This document shows, piece after piece, positions 1 through 12,700 of a stretch of 64,000 nucleotides of DNA (the stretch's first letter is position 1; the number at the start of each line of letters is the position of its first letter). Both the position numbers and the translations under genes were made by a program. This stretch comes from Helopsaltes ochotensis (taxonomy: Eukaryota > Chordata > Aves > Passeriformes > Locustellidae): contig VXBM01000334.1 in NCBI GenBank assembly GCA_013400155.1, forward strand, positions 444,544 to 508,543, written 5' to 3'. The notes below the pieces were generated by a model. The model searched no databases and was not told the DNA's origin. It worked only from the letters and a program-made list of their open reading frames with translations.

Positions 1-675
1 AAGAATGGAAAGCACACTGAGATGTACTTCGAAGTCTTTCCTCTGAGAGCTGTAGTGGGCTCTGCATTGCGGAGTGTATCTTGCTGACCAGCAACAACAG
101 AAGAACCAATTCCTTCAAAAACCTCTTCAAAATGTTACACTGTGGCTCCTACAACAACTGATTCCTGTTTTTATCCTTAGGTCAGATAAACAATCCCACC
201 AACAACACTCATGACATGATAAACATATTGTATACACTTCTTTTTACGAATAGTCTAGATTAAACTTTAGCCAATTTAGTTTACACCTGAAAACCAGATG
301 AAGATTTTGAGGAAGCCAAACAACGTACATGTGGTATTTTAATGGTTTTCCCTTCCCCTCAAAAGAAGTTGGTTGCCAAGAGACAGAAAATTGAGTGTTC
401 ACTCTCCTTGCTTTGTCTACTTCTTCTTCCTCACTGATGCAGAAGATGGAACTCCCAAGTTCTCTCTCTACAAAACCAAAAGTGCTATCTTCACACTTCA
501 TACATATGGGCAAGGACTACCCTTGGCCACAATACCTCAGTGGGACACTGAAAAGGAGACTTTTTGGCCCTCACTAAGGGATAATGAGTAAAGCATTACC
601 TACAAGGCAAAATGTGTTCATAAGAACACATCATTATAAATCACTGCCCAGTGTTAATATTAGGTCGATACATAC
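1..675 (-). other. SNAP91: SNAP91 intron 5, 5' part
   Basis: This is intronic sequence after the GTATGT donor (675-670). I searched it for the next conserved ANTH exon (the HPNELTNGVINAAFML region) and did not find it, so that exon lies beyond the left edge. I see no repeat or other structure here. Confidence 0.8.
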
Positions 676-769
676 ATCAAATTCAAGTAGTGCATCAATT
701 TGTTCCTGTAATATTGGCATACTCTTCAACAGCTTTTCAGGAGCCATTGTTCTCATTACACCTTCAGCT
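676..769 (-). CDS. SNAP91: SNAP91 fifth coding exon (ANTH domain)
   Basis: The acceptor is ttgcag|AGCTGAAG and the donor GAT|GTATGT. The 94 bases complete the Gly codon and then encode AEGVMRTMAPEKLLKSMPIL and QEQIDALLEFD (31 codons, phase 0). VMRTMAPEKLLKSMPIL separates AP180 from PICALM, which has TMNTEKLLKTVPII as I recall. AEGV and LQEQ differ slightly from the mammalian ADGV and LQGQ that I remember, as expected for another vertebrate class. The next exon is not in the remaining 675 bases. Confidence 0.95.
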
Positions 770-3700
770 CTGCAAGAGGGAATACAGATTAGAAGCCATG
801 CTGTTTCCTCCCTCTGTTCCCCCAAAATGATCTGTTGTCTAAAATTTATGCTTGAAGCACCTATAACTCATTTCAAACCATTTCAAAAGCACAGTCTGAT
901 TCTCCTGCTTCTCATGTCATCATGAGAGCCAGAATGAAAAATCCTTTATCCTGACAGCAAGTCAGGAATGGTTTTGTGTTAGAGTGATGAATGCAAGAGA
1001 TTGATCTCTTTATGGAAAGATGACACTGGGAGCTTAAATGACTAAGTAGAAACACTGCCACAGAAGTACTTAGAGAACTGATAAACTTTGTGCACAAAGT
1101 TTGTTATGAATAACTAATGACAACTCATTGCTGACATGTCCATTGATGTGTAGCATTTAAGTGTCATCCATAGTCTCATGGCAGTCTTCAAGCATGTTTA
1201 TTTTTACCTCTGATTATAACAAACCTGCACAACCATCATTATGTACTGCCCTGTTTTGGCTGCAGACAGGTGTATATATATGCAGACTGGAAATACTCAC
1301 TATTTTTACTTATTTTATGCTATATTCTGAGGCAGCACCTTGTTCTGAGCACCAGAAACAACAGGCATAAAAAGCCTTTCCAGGAATTTAGCGCAAGGCA
1401 GGAACAGTAGGATCCCCAGCAGCCCAAACTTTACTTAACATCAAGTGCTCAAGAGTGAACGTGTATAGTTCCCGCAAAGGAAATGGCATCCAGCTACACA
1501 GAAAAGCTGTCAGGGTAGACCCTAAACTTTCTGGCTGTTTGAGAAGCAGGAGAGAACAGCCTGGTAGTGATGCTGGCCACTAACAGGTCAGAATCCCAAG
1601 CTGCAGAACACACCAGAACTGCCAGAAGGATCCTGTATGCAACTCATGATTAGCAGGAGCATCTTTAGTATGCACCCTATCAAGCTGTACCTTCAGTGGA
1701 TGTTAAGCCACGCTGTGTCAACTGTGCCTCAAGAGAGCATCTAGAGCCCTTAAGGTCCCAGTTAGAAGAGTCAGAGACCAGAAAAATGTTCTCGTAAATA
1801 CAAACACACTACTCTGGTCTGGATCAACTGGTTTTTTAACACAGTTATTGGGGGAAATAAAACTAACAGTTTACAACCTTATTCTGTTCAGTTTATAACT
1901 GCTCTGTTGCCTGCTAAGAACTTCAGGCTTTCAACTTCAGGCTTTGTTTGCAATCAGCCATCTTTCTTAGGGAAAGTGTCTGGAGAGTAATGAAACATCC
2001 TAAATATCGTTTCAGAGTGTTTCCTTCTCCAAATCCTAAACACAGTCTCACTGCAGCAAAAGTATATTAGGGTAAGATTCAAGCCTAACACTAACAGCTC
2101 CCCGTTTTGCAAGGTACCTTACACTGGTCTTCAATATTGTCTTACTACCCAGTCTTTCCTCTCCTTTTTAATCAATTACAAGTACTTTAAGAAGCAGGTT
2201 TTTCACTGTAGCTACACAAAGCATATAACAACAAAGTCACTGAGAAACTAAAACTAATTGTAATGCCACAAATAAGATTTTCCTGGGTCAGACAACGTCA
2301 TTAATTTACACAGCTAAACTTTGCTTACCCTTTCTTCACTCTTGCAAAGTCAAATGCCATTTGTCTGTAGGAAAATGCTTTTTCATTCAAGTATCTACTG
2401 TAACGCCTTATAAAGGTGGACATGTCATAACCTGCAAAAAACAGTTTCACATTTTACATTTAATTTTCATGCTTGTTTTGAAGTTCTTTACAGCCAACAG
2501 ACCCCGAGATTATGTGATTTCTGTTACTCTATGCAACTTCACATACAGAACAGGCATCACAAGATATCTTTCAGCTTCTGAAGAAAAATCAGTAGTGGTA
2601 CACCAAAACAATTTAACATTGTCCTCTGTTTTCAACAGATCATGCAATGCATCAGTGGTATGGTTCTGGGGGAAACCTGCTAGAGGCCCCTACATAGTTA
2701 TGGGGTAACATTACTTGATAGCCGAAAAGTTACCCCTCTATTAACAGGCAAAAATACCAATTTAACAAAAAGTTTTTACTGAACTCATACGTGACTTCCA
2801 GAACAAAGCTCAAGTTCAGCTTAAACACTCTTGATGTTTCATGTATGTTAGCCACTCCGACTCTCACATGGACCTTCAAAACTCCCCTGACTTGGTTTAC
2901 CAGAACAAAGAAATCATGATGGCATCCACAGAGACTACTGCCTTCCTTGAACTGTCACACCAGAAATACTCAAGGCACATAATACTGTACAAGGCACCTA
3001 AAACTTCAGTGACTTTCAAGCCTATGACATCTGAGCAGTTAGTATTACAACCTATCCTCCAAAGTTTCTTCCTCTAAGCTACAGAAATGTGTGCAGAAGG
3101 CAACTCATCTTCCTCTTCAATTCAGGTCTCTTTTTGCTACCTAACAATCTACACCTCTCAATTTAATCATTAACTATATTTTCCCTTAAAATCTCTCATC
3201 ATTAAGTATCTCTGCCAACTCAAGCCTTACACTACCAAATCTGATGTCCCATTATCTATTATACACTGTGTATTATCTATGAAATGGCAATTTAAGCTTA
3301 AAGAAAGTAGTGAAGAACACAAATGCAAGCATTTAACAGAATTAACGGTTGCCAAACGCCAGTGTCTTTGAGCATGTTAATATGCATATATATCATGTTT
3401 AGCTTACATGAACACACTCTTAGTATTTGTTTAGCTTTGTAAGTTTTTCTACCACATCTAAAAGATGCTGAAGTTTTTTTGATGTCACGCATCTACATCA
3501 AGAGATGAAATAATATGGCATTGCTTTGAAGTTGCCCACTTTTGTAGCATGTCTGCAGTCTGCATACAATTTACAAATATTCTCTGACAGCTGAAGAATT
3601 GTATTTTCCCTCTTTTCTGGTAGAGCTACCATGAAACTTTTCCTTTGTTAATTGAGGGCACATGAAAATTCACTAATAATTCCAGAGGGAAAAGTAGAAA

Positions 3701-6700
3701 GGCAGGCTTTGTAAGATTCAGAGGGAACAATTCCATACTTTCCACCTAGACCTTTCTAAATTCATTACTCAAATCAAATCAAAACCAACCAGTTTTTTTG
3801 GTGCCAACAGCCCTACCATAAAGAAGTTATAGATAATGCCTAAAAAGAACAGTGTCCGAACTACCATTTAAAACTGAGTTAAACCCAAAAAACTAAATGG
3901 AAAGTTATACATTTCAACTTTTAACACTCATAAGAGTTAAAGAGATAGCTGACCCAACCCAGATTTCAACCAGCACTTACAGGATTTATACAGTTTCACC
4001 TTTTGAGTAAAAATATTTCAGGAGATGAGAGATATTGTTCTGAAGTTGTTCAGCAGTTCACTTGTGCTCCTGTATTTTTTAAGTACTTATAAAAAGGTTT
4101 CAGTAGTATATTTTTATATTATTTATATCTTATGAATGAAGGAGCAAATTAACAATAGTATCTTATTTAAAATCTTGTTCAAGATTATAGACATAAGTAG
4201 GCTTACCATGAGATCCACTTTTGTCCAGAAAATTGCTGAGATTGAACAATGTGTTTCTAGATGCCAGGTACTGAATAAATCTCTGCAACACAAAGAAATT
4301 TTTCTTATCACAGGCTGTATCTGAAGGCCTTGTACCTTCTAGCAGCAAGATTACCAGTCTACTTTTAGCATACAACATGAAACCACTGAACCTGCATACC
4401 TTCCCCAAAACATTTTGTCCATTCAGACTAACTACTCTTAGTCAGAATCTCTAGTAAATATTCTACTGTACATACAAAAACCAGATTATGCGCAAAACAC
4501 AAAATATATTGCGAGAGGAGCAGTAAAAATATTTAACTCTCAGGGATTTGAGGGAGCTCAAGATTTATCTGCTTACAAAGCACATATCCAGGCTAGTCCC
4601 AGACTTCTCAATCCAGCAGCCCTCAGTTTCAGCCAAGCTGAGGGCCTGTTTTAATAACAAGCAAAGCCCTCATCAAACACAGGGACTAACAGCCTGAAAC
4701 AGTTAAGAGAAATCAGATGAGAATATTGACCAAAACTTGGAAGGGAAAAATAGAAGTAAGAATTTATACTGTGATAAGTTCATTGCATGAAAACACTTTA
4801 TATACAGCCAGGGAGGAATTATTCCACAGTCATACTGAAGTTCTTTAAATATGCTGTCTCTTTTTACGTAGACATACCTGTCTATACAGGTCAATAAAAA
4901 GCAAGGATAAGGACAACTTGATCTAGAAGGCTAAATTTACAGCTCTAGGAACATTTTAACACTCATGCAGAGAAGGCAGCTATTTGGATGGCAGTATACA
5001 TGTGCCAGAACATCAACTTTGACCTTAGTCAAAAAATCCCAGGCGGTGTTTAATCCTGTGTAGCTATTTTTTCACATTCAGCGCCTAAATTGTCAGCATC
5101 TTGGCACAGTCTGCATCTCAGTCTTATTTTATGGTTTTATAAATGGAGAAACAGATATAAACAGTCCAACTCTGTTATTTAGTATGTTTTATCTTCATCA
5201 AGAATCATTCTTGCCCTTTGTTCTCAGGTCCTTTCTGGCTCAGATATGATGCCTCTACACTACTACACTTTTGGCTTGGAGTGTGTTCAGTGCCAGCGTG
5301 GCCTTGAGAGAGCTGTTCACACTTACCTCATTGCCATGGACCATTAGATGATGTGTGGTGACTAAGGCTTTGAATACAACCACCCAGCTACTATTCGTTG
5401 CTCGCTCAAAAAGCGTATCAGCCATCTGAGGGATATTCACGTTTGTTTCATTAGTTGCTTGGATCAAGTCTGTAGGAGACAGAAAAGGAAAGTCTTAGGT
5501 GCTACAAGTATGATAAAAAGTTTGCAGCGTGGCCAAATTCTTAGACCACCAGGCTGCAGGCCATTGTTGTGACAAATAGGAAGTTCAGGGCTTACATTCC
5601 ACATTTAAAAAAAAGAAACAACAAACTCAAATTGAGATTACATTAGTACATGCTGACAGCAACAGTGGTTTCATTTTTTCATCCAACAATAATATTTTTC
5701 CAAGAATTCTGTCCCAAGCTATGACCAAACATTTCTCCATCTTTATCCCAGATGAAGTTAGGGTGCACGACATCATATGACTTTACTGCTTGCAGTTTTT
5801 TAAGTTAATTGGCACAGTTCACTACCTCTGCGTTAGAGAAATAAGTACTATTGAATTCTTCACTTAGAGGTAACATGCCAAGCACACTGAATCCAGTCAC
5901 ATCAGCAAAAAGAGGCATCACCAGAAACAGATACTCTGTCATCCCAGAGATTGTTTTAGTCAGCAAGCTCCAGTACACCTCCTAGAGTTTCTACAGACCC
6001 AGAAAGCAGAAGAGTGCATTCAGGCATGCATTAAGACCTCTTCAACAGTGAGAAAGAACACAAGGAATGACATTAGTTTATACTGAAGCAACTGCACCTT
6101 ACTTAGAAGAAATAAGATATTAGACTGTCTCAGGGAAAAACGATAACATACAGCTTGGTGTCCTGTACATTAAGAACATGCAAACTTGCACAGAAGAGTG
6201 CATGAAAGAAGGTAAGCAGTTAAATCACAAACAATAGGACAGCAAGCTTTGCACTATCCTCTGTATCTCACAGGATCTGTGATTTACTACATCCCCTGTT
6301 ATCTACTGACTCCAGTTAGGCAGCCAGCAATTACCTTCTACAAGCTATCACCTATTTTTGAGGCACAGCTGGAAACTACATAGTGCAACTGCATGCCCAA
6401 AACCTGTGTGAAGCCAGACACAGCCCTTGCAAGACTCAAGGAGATGACTTGCATGATGCAACATGAAGAGCACAAAACACATATCTAATTGTAGGGCTCA
6501 GGCTTAAAATTTGAAGACTTAAGCAGAAAAAAATTAGAAGTTTAACTACCAGACTAAGCACTATCTGAAATGAAAATACTTGTCTTTTACTTTCCCTCAG
6601 AGGAATCATTGTTAGTAAATTCTTCCGCACCTCCAGACTAGAAATTTTCCTCCAACTATTCAAGCAATTCAGTGATAACAGATATTCTATCTCAAAAGCA

Positions 6701-9700
6701 GACAGGCTATTTTGTCCCTGGTCCTTGCACACATAAACTGTGCAAATCTACAGGACTTCAATTCACTCAGGCAGTAGGGTCACCACTTGGCAGACTTCCT
6801 CTCCCTCCCCTACATAATCCCAAGCAATGGAGAGCATTAATGTTGCTAAGAGTGGAAAGTCAAGGCTCAGCATTAAACTACTGATTCTGCCTTTGCAGGA
6901 CTGGAAAAGTCCAGAGAACAAATCTGACTAAACAGATCAATGAGTCACATCAGCAACTGAGACCCACCTGGGTCTCAGAAACCCACACTGCTGTACCAGA
7001 AGCATTCAAAAGTTCAGGTTTTGTCTGGTTGGTTGCTTGCTTGCTTGCTTTGGGTCTGAATTGTAATTAGACCTAAACCATGTAATCTTTATGGGTATTT
7101 TACCTTCTATTATGAAGACTGACTTTATTTAAGATCCAAGAAATCTCTAGCTCAGTCACAAACTTGGGGAAAGCATAGTCCTTGCTTGCATATGAAATTG
7201 TCTACTGTATGGGCATAAAAGCTCAAGCTGTCTTCAGTTTCAGGTCAGGGGAATGATTTTCTGGGATGATACAGGAGACAAAAATTATGTGATCCGTTTG
7301 CCAAGTTTGAATTGAAAATGTATGTTGTCATGGCATTTTGTTGTCTTGGTTATGGTAGCTAGGTTTGAAGTTTTTTGCAGAACACCTTCTGAAATGTGTT
7401 TACTTCTATAACCTCAGTAATACTACCCTTGAAGGAGGCAGCTCTGCAGACAAAGTACTATAGTAGCAAAGCCATGCTATTGAATAACAGCAGTTCAAGA
7501 TCACAGAGCTTAAAGAATTCTCCTTGATCTTGTGGTACAAACAGGCCAATGATCTTTCATTTTATACTGCTGATTAATGCACTGGAGAAGACAGCGGTTT
7601 GTAAAAGCCTAGAAGCAAGTCACAAGTGGCTTACTCACTGTGTATACTGCTCAGATATTACTGCAGGTGACAGCATTTGTCTTATTAATATAAGGCAATA
7701 CATCAAATTTGTAAATTTTCAGTCTTGGGCTTCAGTATGTAGATTTCTGTGAAAGAGGGACACTATAAATTGTGTATTCCATCAGTGCACTTTAGATAAT
7801 GAAACCTCAGAGAAGTCCATCCACAGAAATTCTGGCAATGGAGGCAACAAGGCACTGCTATATGATGCCACGGCACCGCTTCTGAAGTCAGTAATTTCTG
7901 TCTCCCCTCCAAACTGCTGGAGGGTACAGCATCTCAGTCTGCAGATTTGAATGTTTTAGGACATGAGTAATTATAGTGTGCAAAATAGAGAGGCATGATT
8001 AAGTCTACTACTTTCAGTGCACAGAAAAGAAATAAACCATGCATGAAGATGTCACTTGTCATCTGAGGCCAGAAAAAGGAGATTGGGGGTGGGGGGATAA
8101 TTCTTGCAGAGCTGTTTTCCATTTAGTCACATCACAAAGATAAGGTATTCAAATTTTCTGGGTTTCTTTTCCAGTACCACAGAGTCTCACCTTAACCAGC
8201 AACCATCAGCATCTGGAATGAAGCACCAGCACAAGTAACTTTAGGAAACTGAGCAGCAGAGTTTGGTGGTTAAGCTAAATTTTAAAATAGGAGTTGGAAA
8301 AATTAATTCTACTTCAATGTGGTAAGGAAGAACAGGTACAAGGAAAAAGAAATCATTTACAGGAAAAAAAATCTAGAAACTATATTTTCAAAATATAGAG
8401 ATTCAGACATTTGCTGCGTAGACAACAGACAATAAAGCTTAGTCTTCCAAAGAAGTCATAGGTACATTTGCTTATACAAAATACATAATATTAAGAAGTA
8501 ACAGATGAAGAACAACCCAGCAGAAACCATATGAAGCAATCTTGCAAAGTTGATTCCATTTGGGGCGCACAGAAGTAGGGCAAACAAGGATTAAAAGTAC
8601 CTTCCTGAAGAAGTTTCTGCTACTGCAGGCATCCAGTACACTGACAGCTAATCCCCAAACCCAGACACTGAGCTCAAATAAAAATTACAAGCACAGTCAG
8701 AAATCAAAATCGTACTGCAATAGCAGCAAGTGCTTTTACCACAAATTTCACAGAAGTAATTGACGAATGAAGACCTATTATTTAAAGCTTTATTAGAATC
8801 CATTTGTTAACAGTGTGACTAAATCACAATTGCCAAATCACAATATGTGATTCTCCTACTTCCTCTCTCCACATTATCGTAGTTGCTATTTTAAAGTCTT
8901 TTTCAATTAAAGACACATTTTCAAATTTTAATTTTACATCAAAATACTTTTTCTAGTTAAGCTTTGAGATGAAAAATCAATGCAATAGAAAACATAAAGC
9001 GCTATCAATTCTCTGACACTGTAATTTAAATCTAAACAGCAGTTTTTAAGCTTTAAGGCCAAGTTTTTCACCCAGACTTAAGACAACTGCAACTTAATCA
9101 TACTCTAGGTTTACTTCTCTTCCCTAAGTAACACCTCCATTAATAAAAAGACAAACCTGCAAAATAGAGAAAGAATGGTAGAGGGTTTACTGAGCAGACT
9201 GAAGTAAGTTGAGACACCTTGGCTCTTCCCTCATGACATTTTGAAGAGCACACTAAAAGATGGGACTAGCTTTAGTGTTTATAAGCTCACAAGGTAATAA
9301 AAAGGAACAGTAAGAACATTTCAAAGGTTTCAGAATTTCAGACTCTTTCAGTCTCATTAAAAACTTGTTTCTAGTTTTTTGTTTTTTTGGGTTTTTTTTT
9401 TTCTTAATAAGAGAAATAATACAATACTTTAAAGAATCTCTTAGTCCTTTACCTTTCCAGATGGTATTCTAGATCTGGGCAGGGTATTTTTCGTGTTTTG
9501 TTTTGGCTCCCCTGCCCCACCTCCCCCACCCTCCCAAATTCTTTAATAAGCAGACCTGGGATTTCCGAGTTCATGATTAATTATTCACAATTTACATTTC
9601 AGTATGCAGAGAAACAGCAGAAAAGCACACGACCTCTCTGTTCAGAGGAATATCAGTGCCAACTTAAGAGCAGCTGTCATTCCAGACTGAATTAACACAC

Positions 9701-12700
9701 AAGCTGCCTCAGCATCTGAGCTGTGCCATACACTCAGTTCCTAAATTTTGGCAAATCTCTCCAGCAGTAACCCACTTACAGACCTTCCTCACTATTACTC
9801 AAATGCCACAATAGTCTTCAGGAGTTTTTTTCTCGCTCATAAGTTATTTAAATAATGTCTTGACAAAATAATGTCCTATTGAAAAGGAAATGCAGGATTG
9901 TTCCAAATCTAGGCTAGTCAAGAACAAAAAGAACTAGAAGCAGCTCAGAGTAAGAGTTTACAAGCCTCAACTAAGAAAGTTAAATAGGCAAGTAAGAGTA
10001 CACTCCCTCCCCTGCAGACAGTACTGCATTAGGAAGCTACTAGAGCACTGTGCTAACCAATGCAAGAGCTGAACTTCCCCATCTACAGAAACCTGACCAC
10101 AAAACAGTATTGGAAAGCAGAACAAAGTTACCAGTTTATGCTTCTACAACAGTTGCTCATAAGAACATTAGCTAATTTTAATGTTGTTGGCTTCGACTAT
10201 CAGGCAATTCCTTGGAAAAGAGTTTGGAATTAATTTCTGAGGTTATAATTTATCATTTATTCTTTTCACTTCCAGCTTGCCCTGTCTACACAAAAACACG
10301 CGTCTTGATCTGACTCGCGGCAATCACCCCAATGGCAGCGCAAGCTGTCTCCTCTCTCCTCCCCAAAAGTCTGCCTCAAGGGTTGCTGTATCTCACCTTG
10401 ATGCCAGCAAGCCTACCCTTTATCGAAGTCCAGCACCTTTCAGATTTTGCCTAGGAACTTCCTTGCCTGTGCCAATTCAACAAACCTAAACACAATCGTC
10501 CGCTGAGCACGTGCTCTCCAGATACCTCAGACTCCCAATAGTGCAGCTGTAGCTCTCAGGGGTGCTACCTCCTCTCTCCAGCCCTTCTTCAAATATCTCC
10601 TCCTTCCAAAATAAACCTCAGATTCTTGCGAGGACAAATACTTGCTGCAGATCCTGGAGTTTGAGAGGTCGCAACTATCAGTCTTTGAATCACACAACAG
10701 CACCCCACATGAAGACAAGCCTTTATACACAATTTCTTCCTCTCTGCCTACTCACAGGCATATTGCACTACCCAAAGTATTAAGTGTTTTGCAGAACCTA
10801 TCAATCACATGAAGGGTCTGCAGAGAGAAAGGGTAAATGGCTGCATACTACCAAATTTCTCTTGAAGCATCCTCCAATTTCTCAACCTGGGAGTTTAATT
10901 AGCCTTAGAATCATCTTATTATCTCACTACTCCTTTTTAAACACAACAGTGCGCCACCTTCTATATTACCAATTACCTCTGTTGAAACGAAGTGAAAAAT
11001 CTGCTGTCCATACACACTGCTGGATTTTATTCTGACATATTTCCATAGGGTTTTCACCCCTCCTTAACCAACATATCAAGGCAAAGTATTCGGCTTCAAG
11101 TCATCTGCAAAAATCACCCTAGCTCATTAGCAGTGTTACATCAGTTATGCTGCACTTGTGTTATACTGCACTTAATTATTTATATGTATGGCTTTTCCTC
11201 CTGAGAGGTTCAGGTTCAGCTCTCTTGGAAACAGGAAATAAAAGCCAACCATCAGACATTCTTCTGCTGGATCTAAAAGGGTGCAACTACAGCAGCTGTG
11301 TCTCTCAGTACTAATAATGGGGGGAAAGTGTGATTACACTGTATTAAAAAAAAAGATCTTCATGCAATTCCTTCAAGTTTCATGAACTAAGAATGTTTTT
11401 TTACATAAACGAAAAATTCCCAGAACTTAGAGCTCCACTGCCTCTGAGGGAGAACAGTGTGCACTACCTTTAATGTTTACATTGCAGTTCTCTCAAGGAG
11501 AGTAGTAGAACTGAAAGGCGACATTCAGGCCATCTGCAGAAGCTCTGTGTTAAGGAGCAGTCATTGAGGTTTTAAGTATAGTCTTTCAGATTCAAAATTA
11601 ATTAGCAATGAATATATTTTACGAACAAAGTCTGACACCTTGCTGCCACCTGTGATCCAACCAGTTAGAAGAATAAATTTCATTTTTGCTCAGGAATTTT
11701 ATATCTGGAATAACAGAAGATAGGCTACACAAACTTTATAGTACAAACATACGATGGAAAGCAGCTTTTTAGCCTTACACATATGAAGCCAGAACATCAA
11801 ACAAAGGAGCAAAGGCCCCATTGTCTAAGAATTCTGTCTTTCCTCCCCACTACAGCTACCACAGCTTTTTAAAGCATCTTCACTATAGGAAAAGTGTTAG
11901 TTATCAAGCATGGAATCTTCTCCCTGTCCAAAGTTTTAAGAAGCTCAGTCTTGAACCTTATTCATACTTTGAATACCAAAGAATCTGTCTCAGGCAATAA
12001 TACAAGTTCAGCAAAGTAGAGGAAAGATGAGAAATCACAGCTTTAATGATCTTTTCCTCTCACGCACAGAACTCCCAACCTTCTTTCCACACAAATTCTG
12101 CTCCACAACTAGCTCAACAGAAGCATGTATTTTTCTGCTCAAATACAAGAATTAAGCATTGCTGCTTAAGTTGATGTGAAACACCAAGTAATTCTGGAGC
12201 TAAATGTGCTACTTCTCTGTTTTATTGACTTACTGGAAGTAAGAGCTGAGCCACAAAACAGTATTGCACTGCCATTTTGCATAGCTCTTAATAGTTTAAG
12301 ATATGCAAGATTTTTAAGGTATGCAAATTACATTTGCATTTGGTAGACCCCAATCAATGGTTATAAGGTTAAAATACAACAGCAGTTATCTTGGAGAAAT
12401 GCTATTTCCCACCCTATTGTAATATGGCATCTTAAACATCAAACTCTAGGGAAAGAAGAGATGTGGAAAAAACCCTGCTAACATTAAAAATAGCTTTTGA
12501 CCAATAACTTTCCATGAAAAGAAATTTTTATCCTGCTTGGCAAATCTCAGACCTCATTCTACAAGACATTTCCTTCAGCACTTCAAACCTGGAAGCCTTA
12601 ACCAAACTACACATTAATTTAGAGACGAAACTGCAACCACTAGCCAATCTTCTGCCAAGCCTTCAAAGAATTTATTCAATTTCCTCTAAGGGAATTGTTC

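Noticed and set aside
1..675. Next SNAP91 exon
   Set aside because: I searched for the HPNELTNGVINAAF region on the minus strand and found no matching codons.
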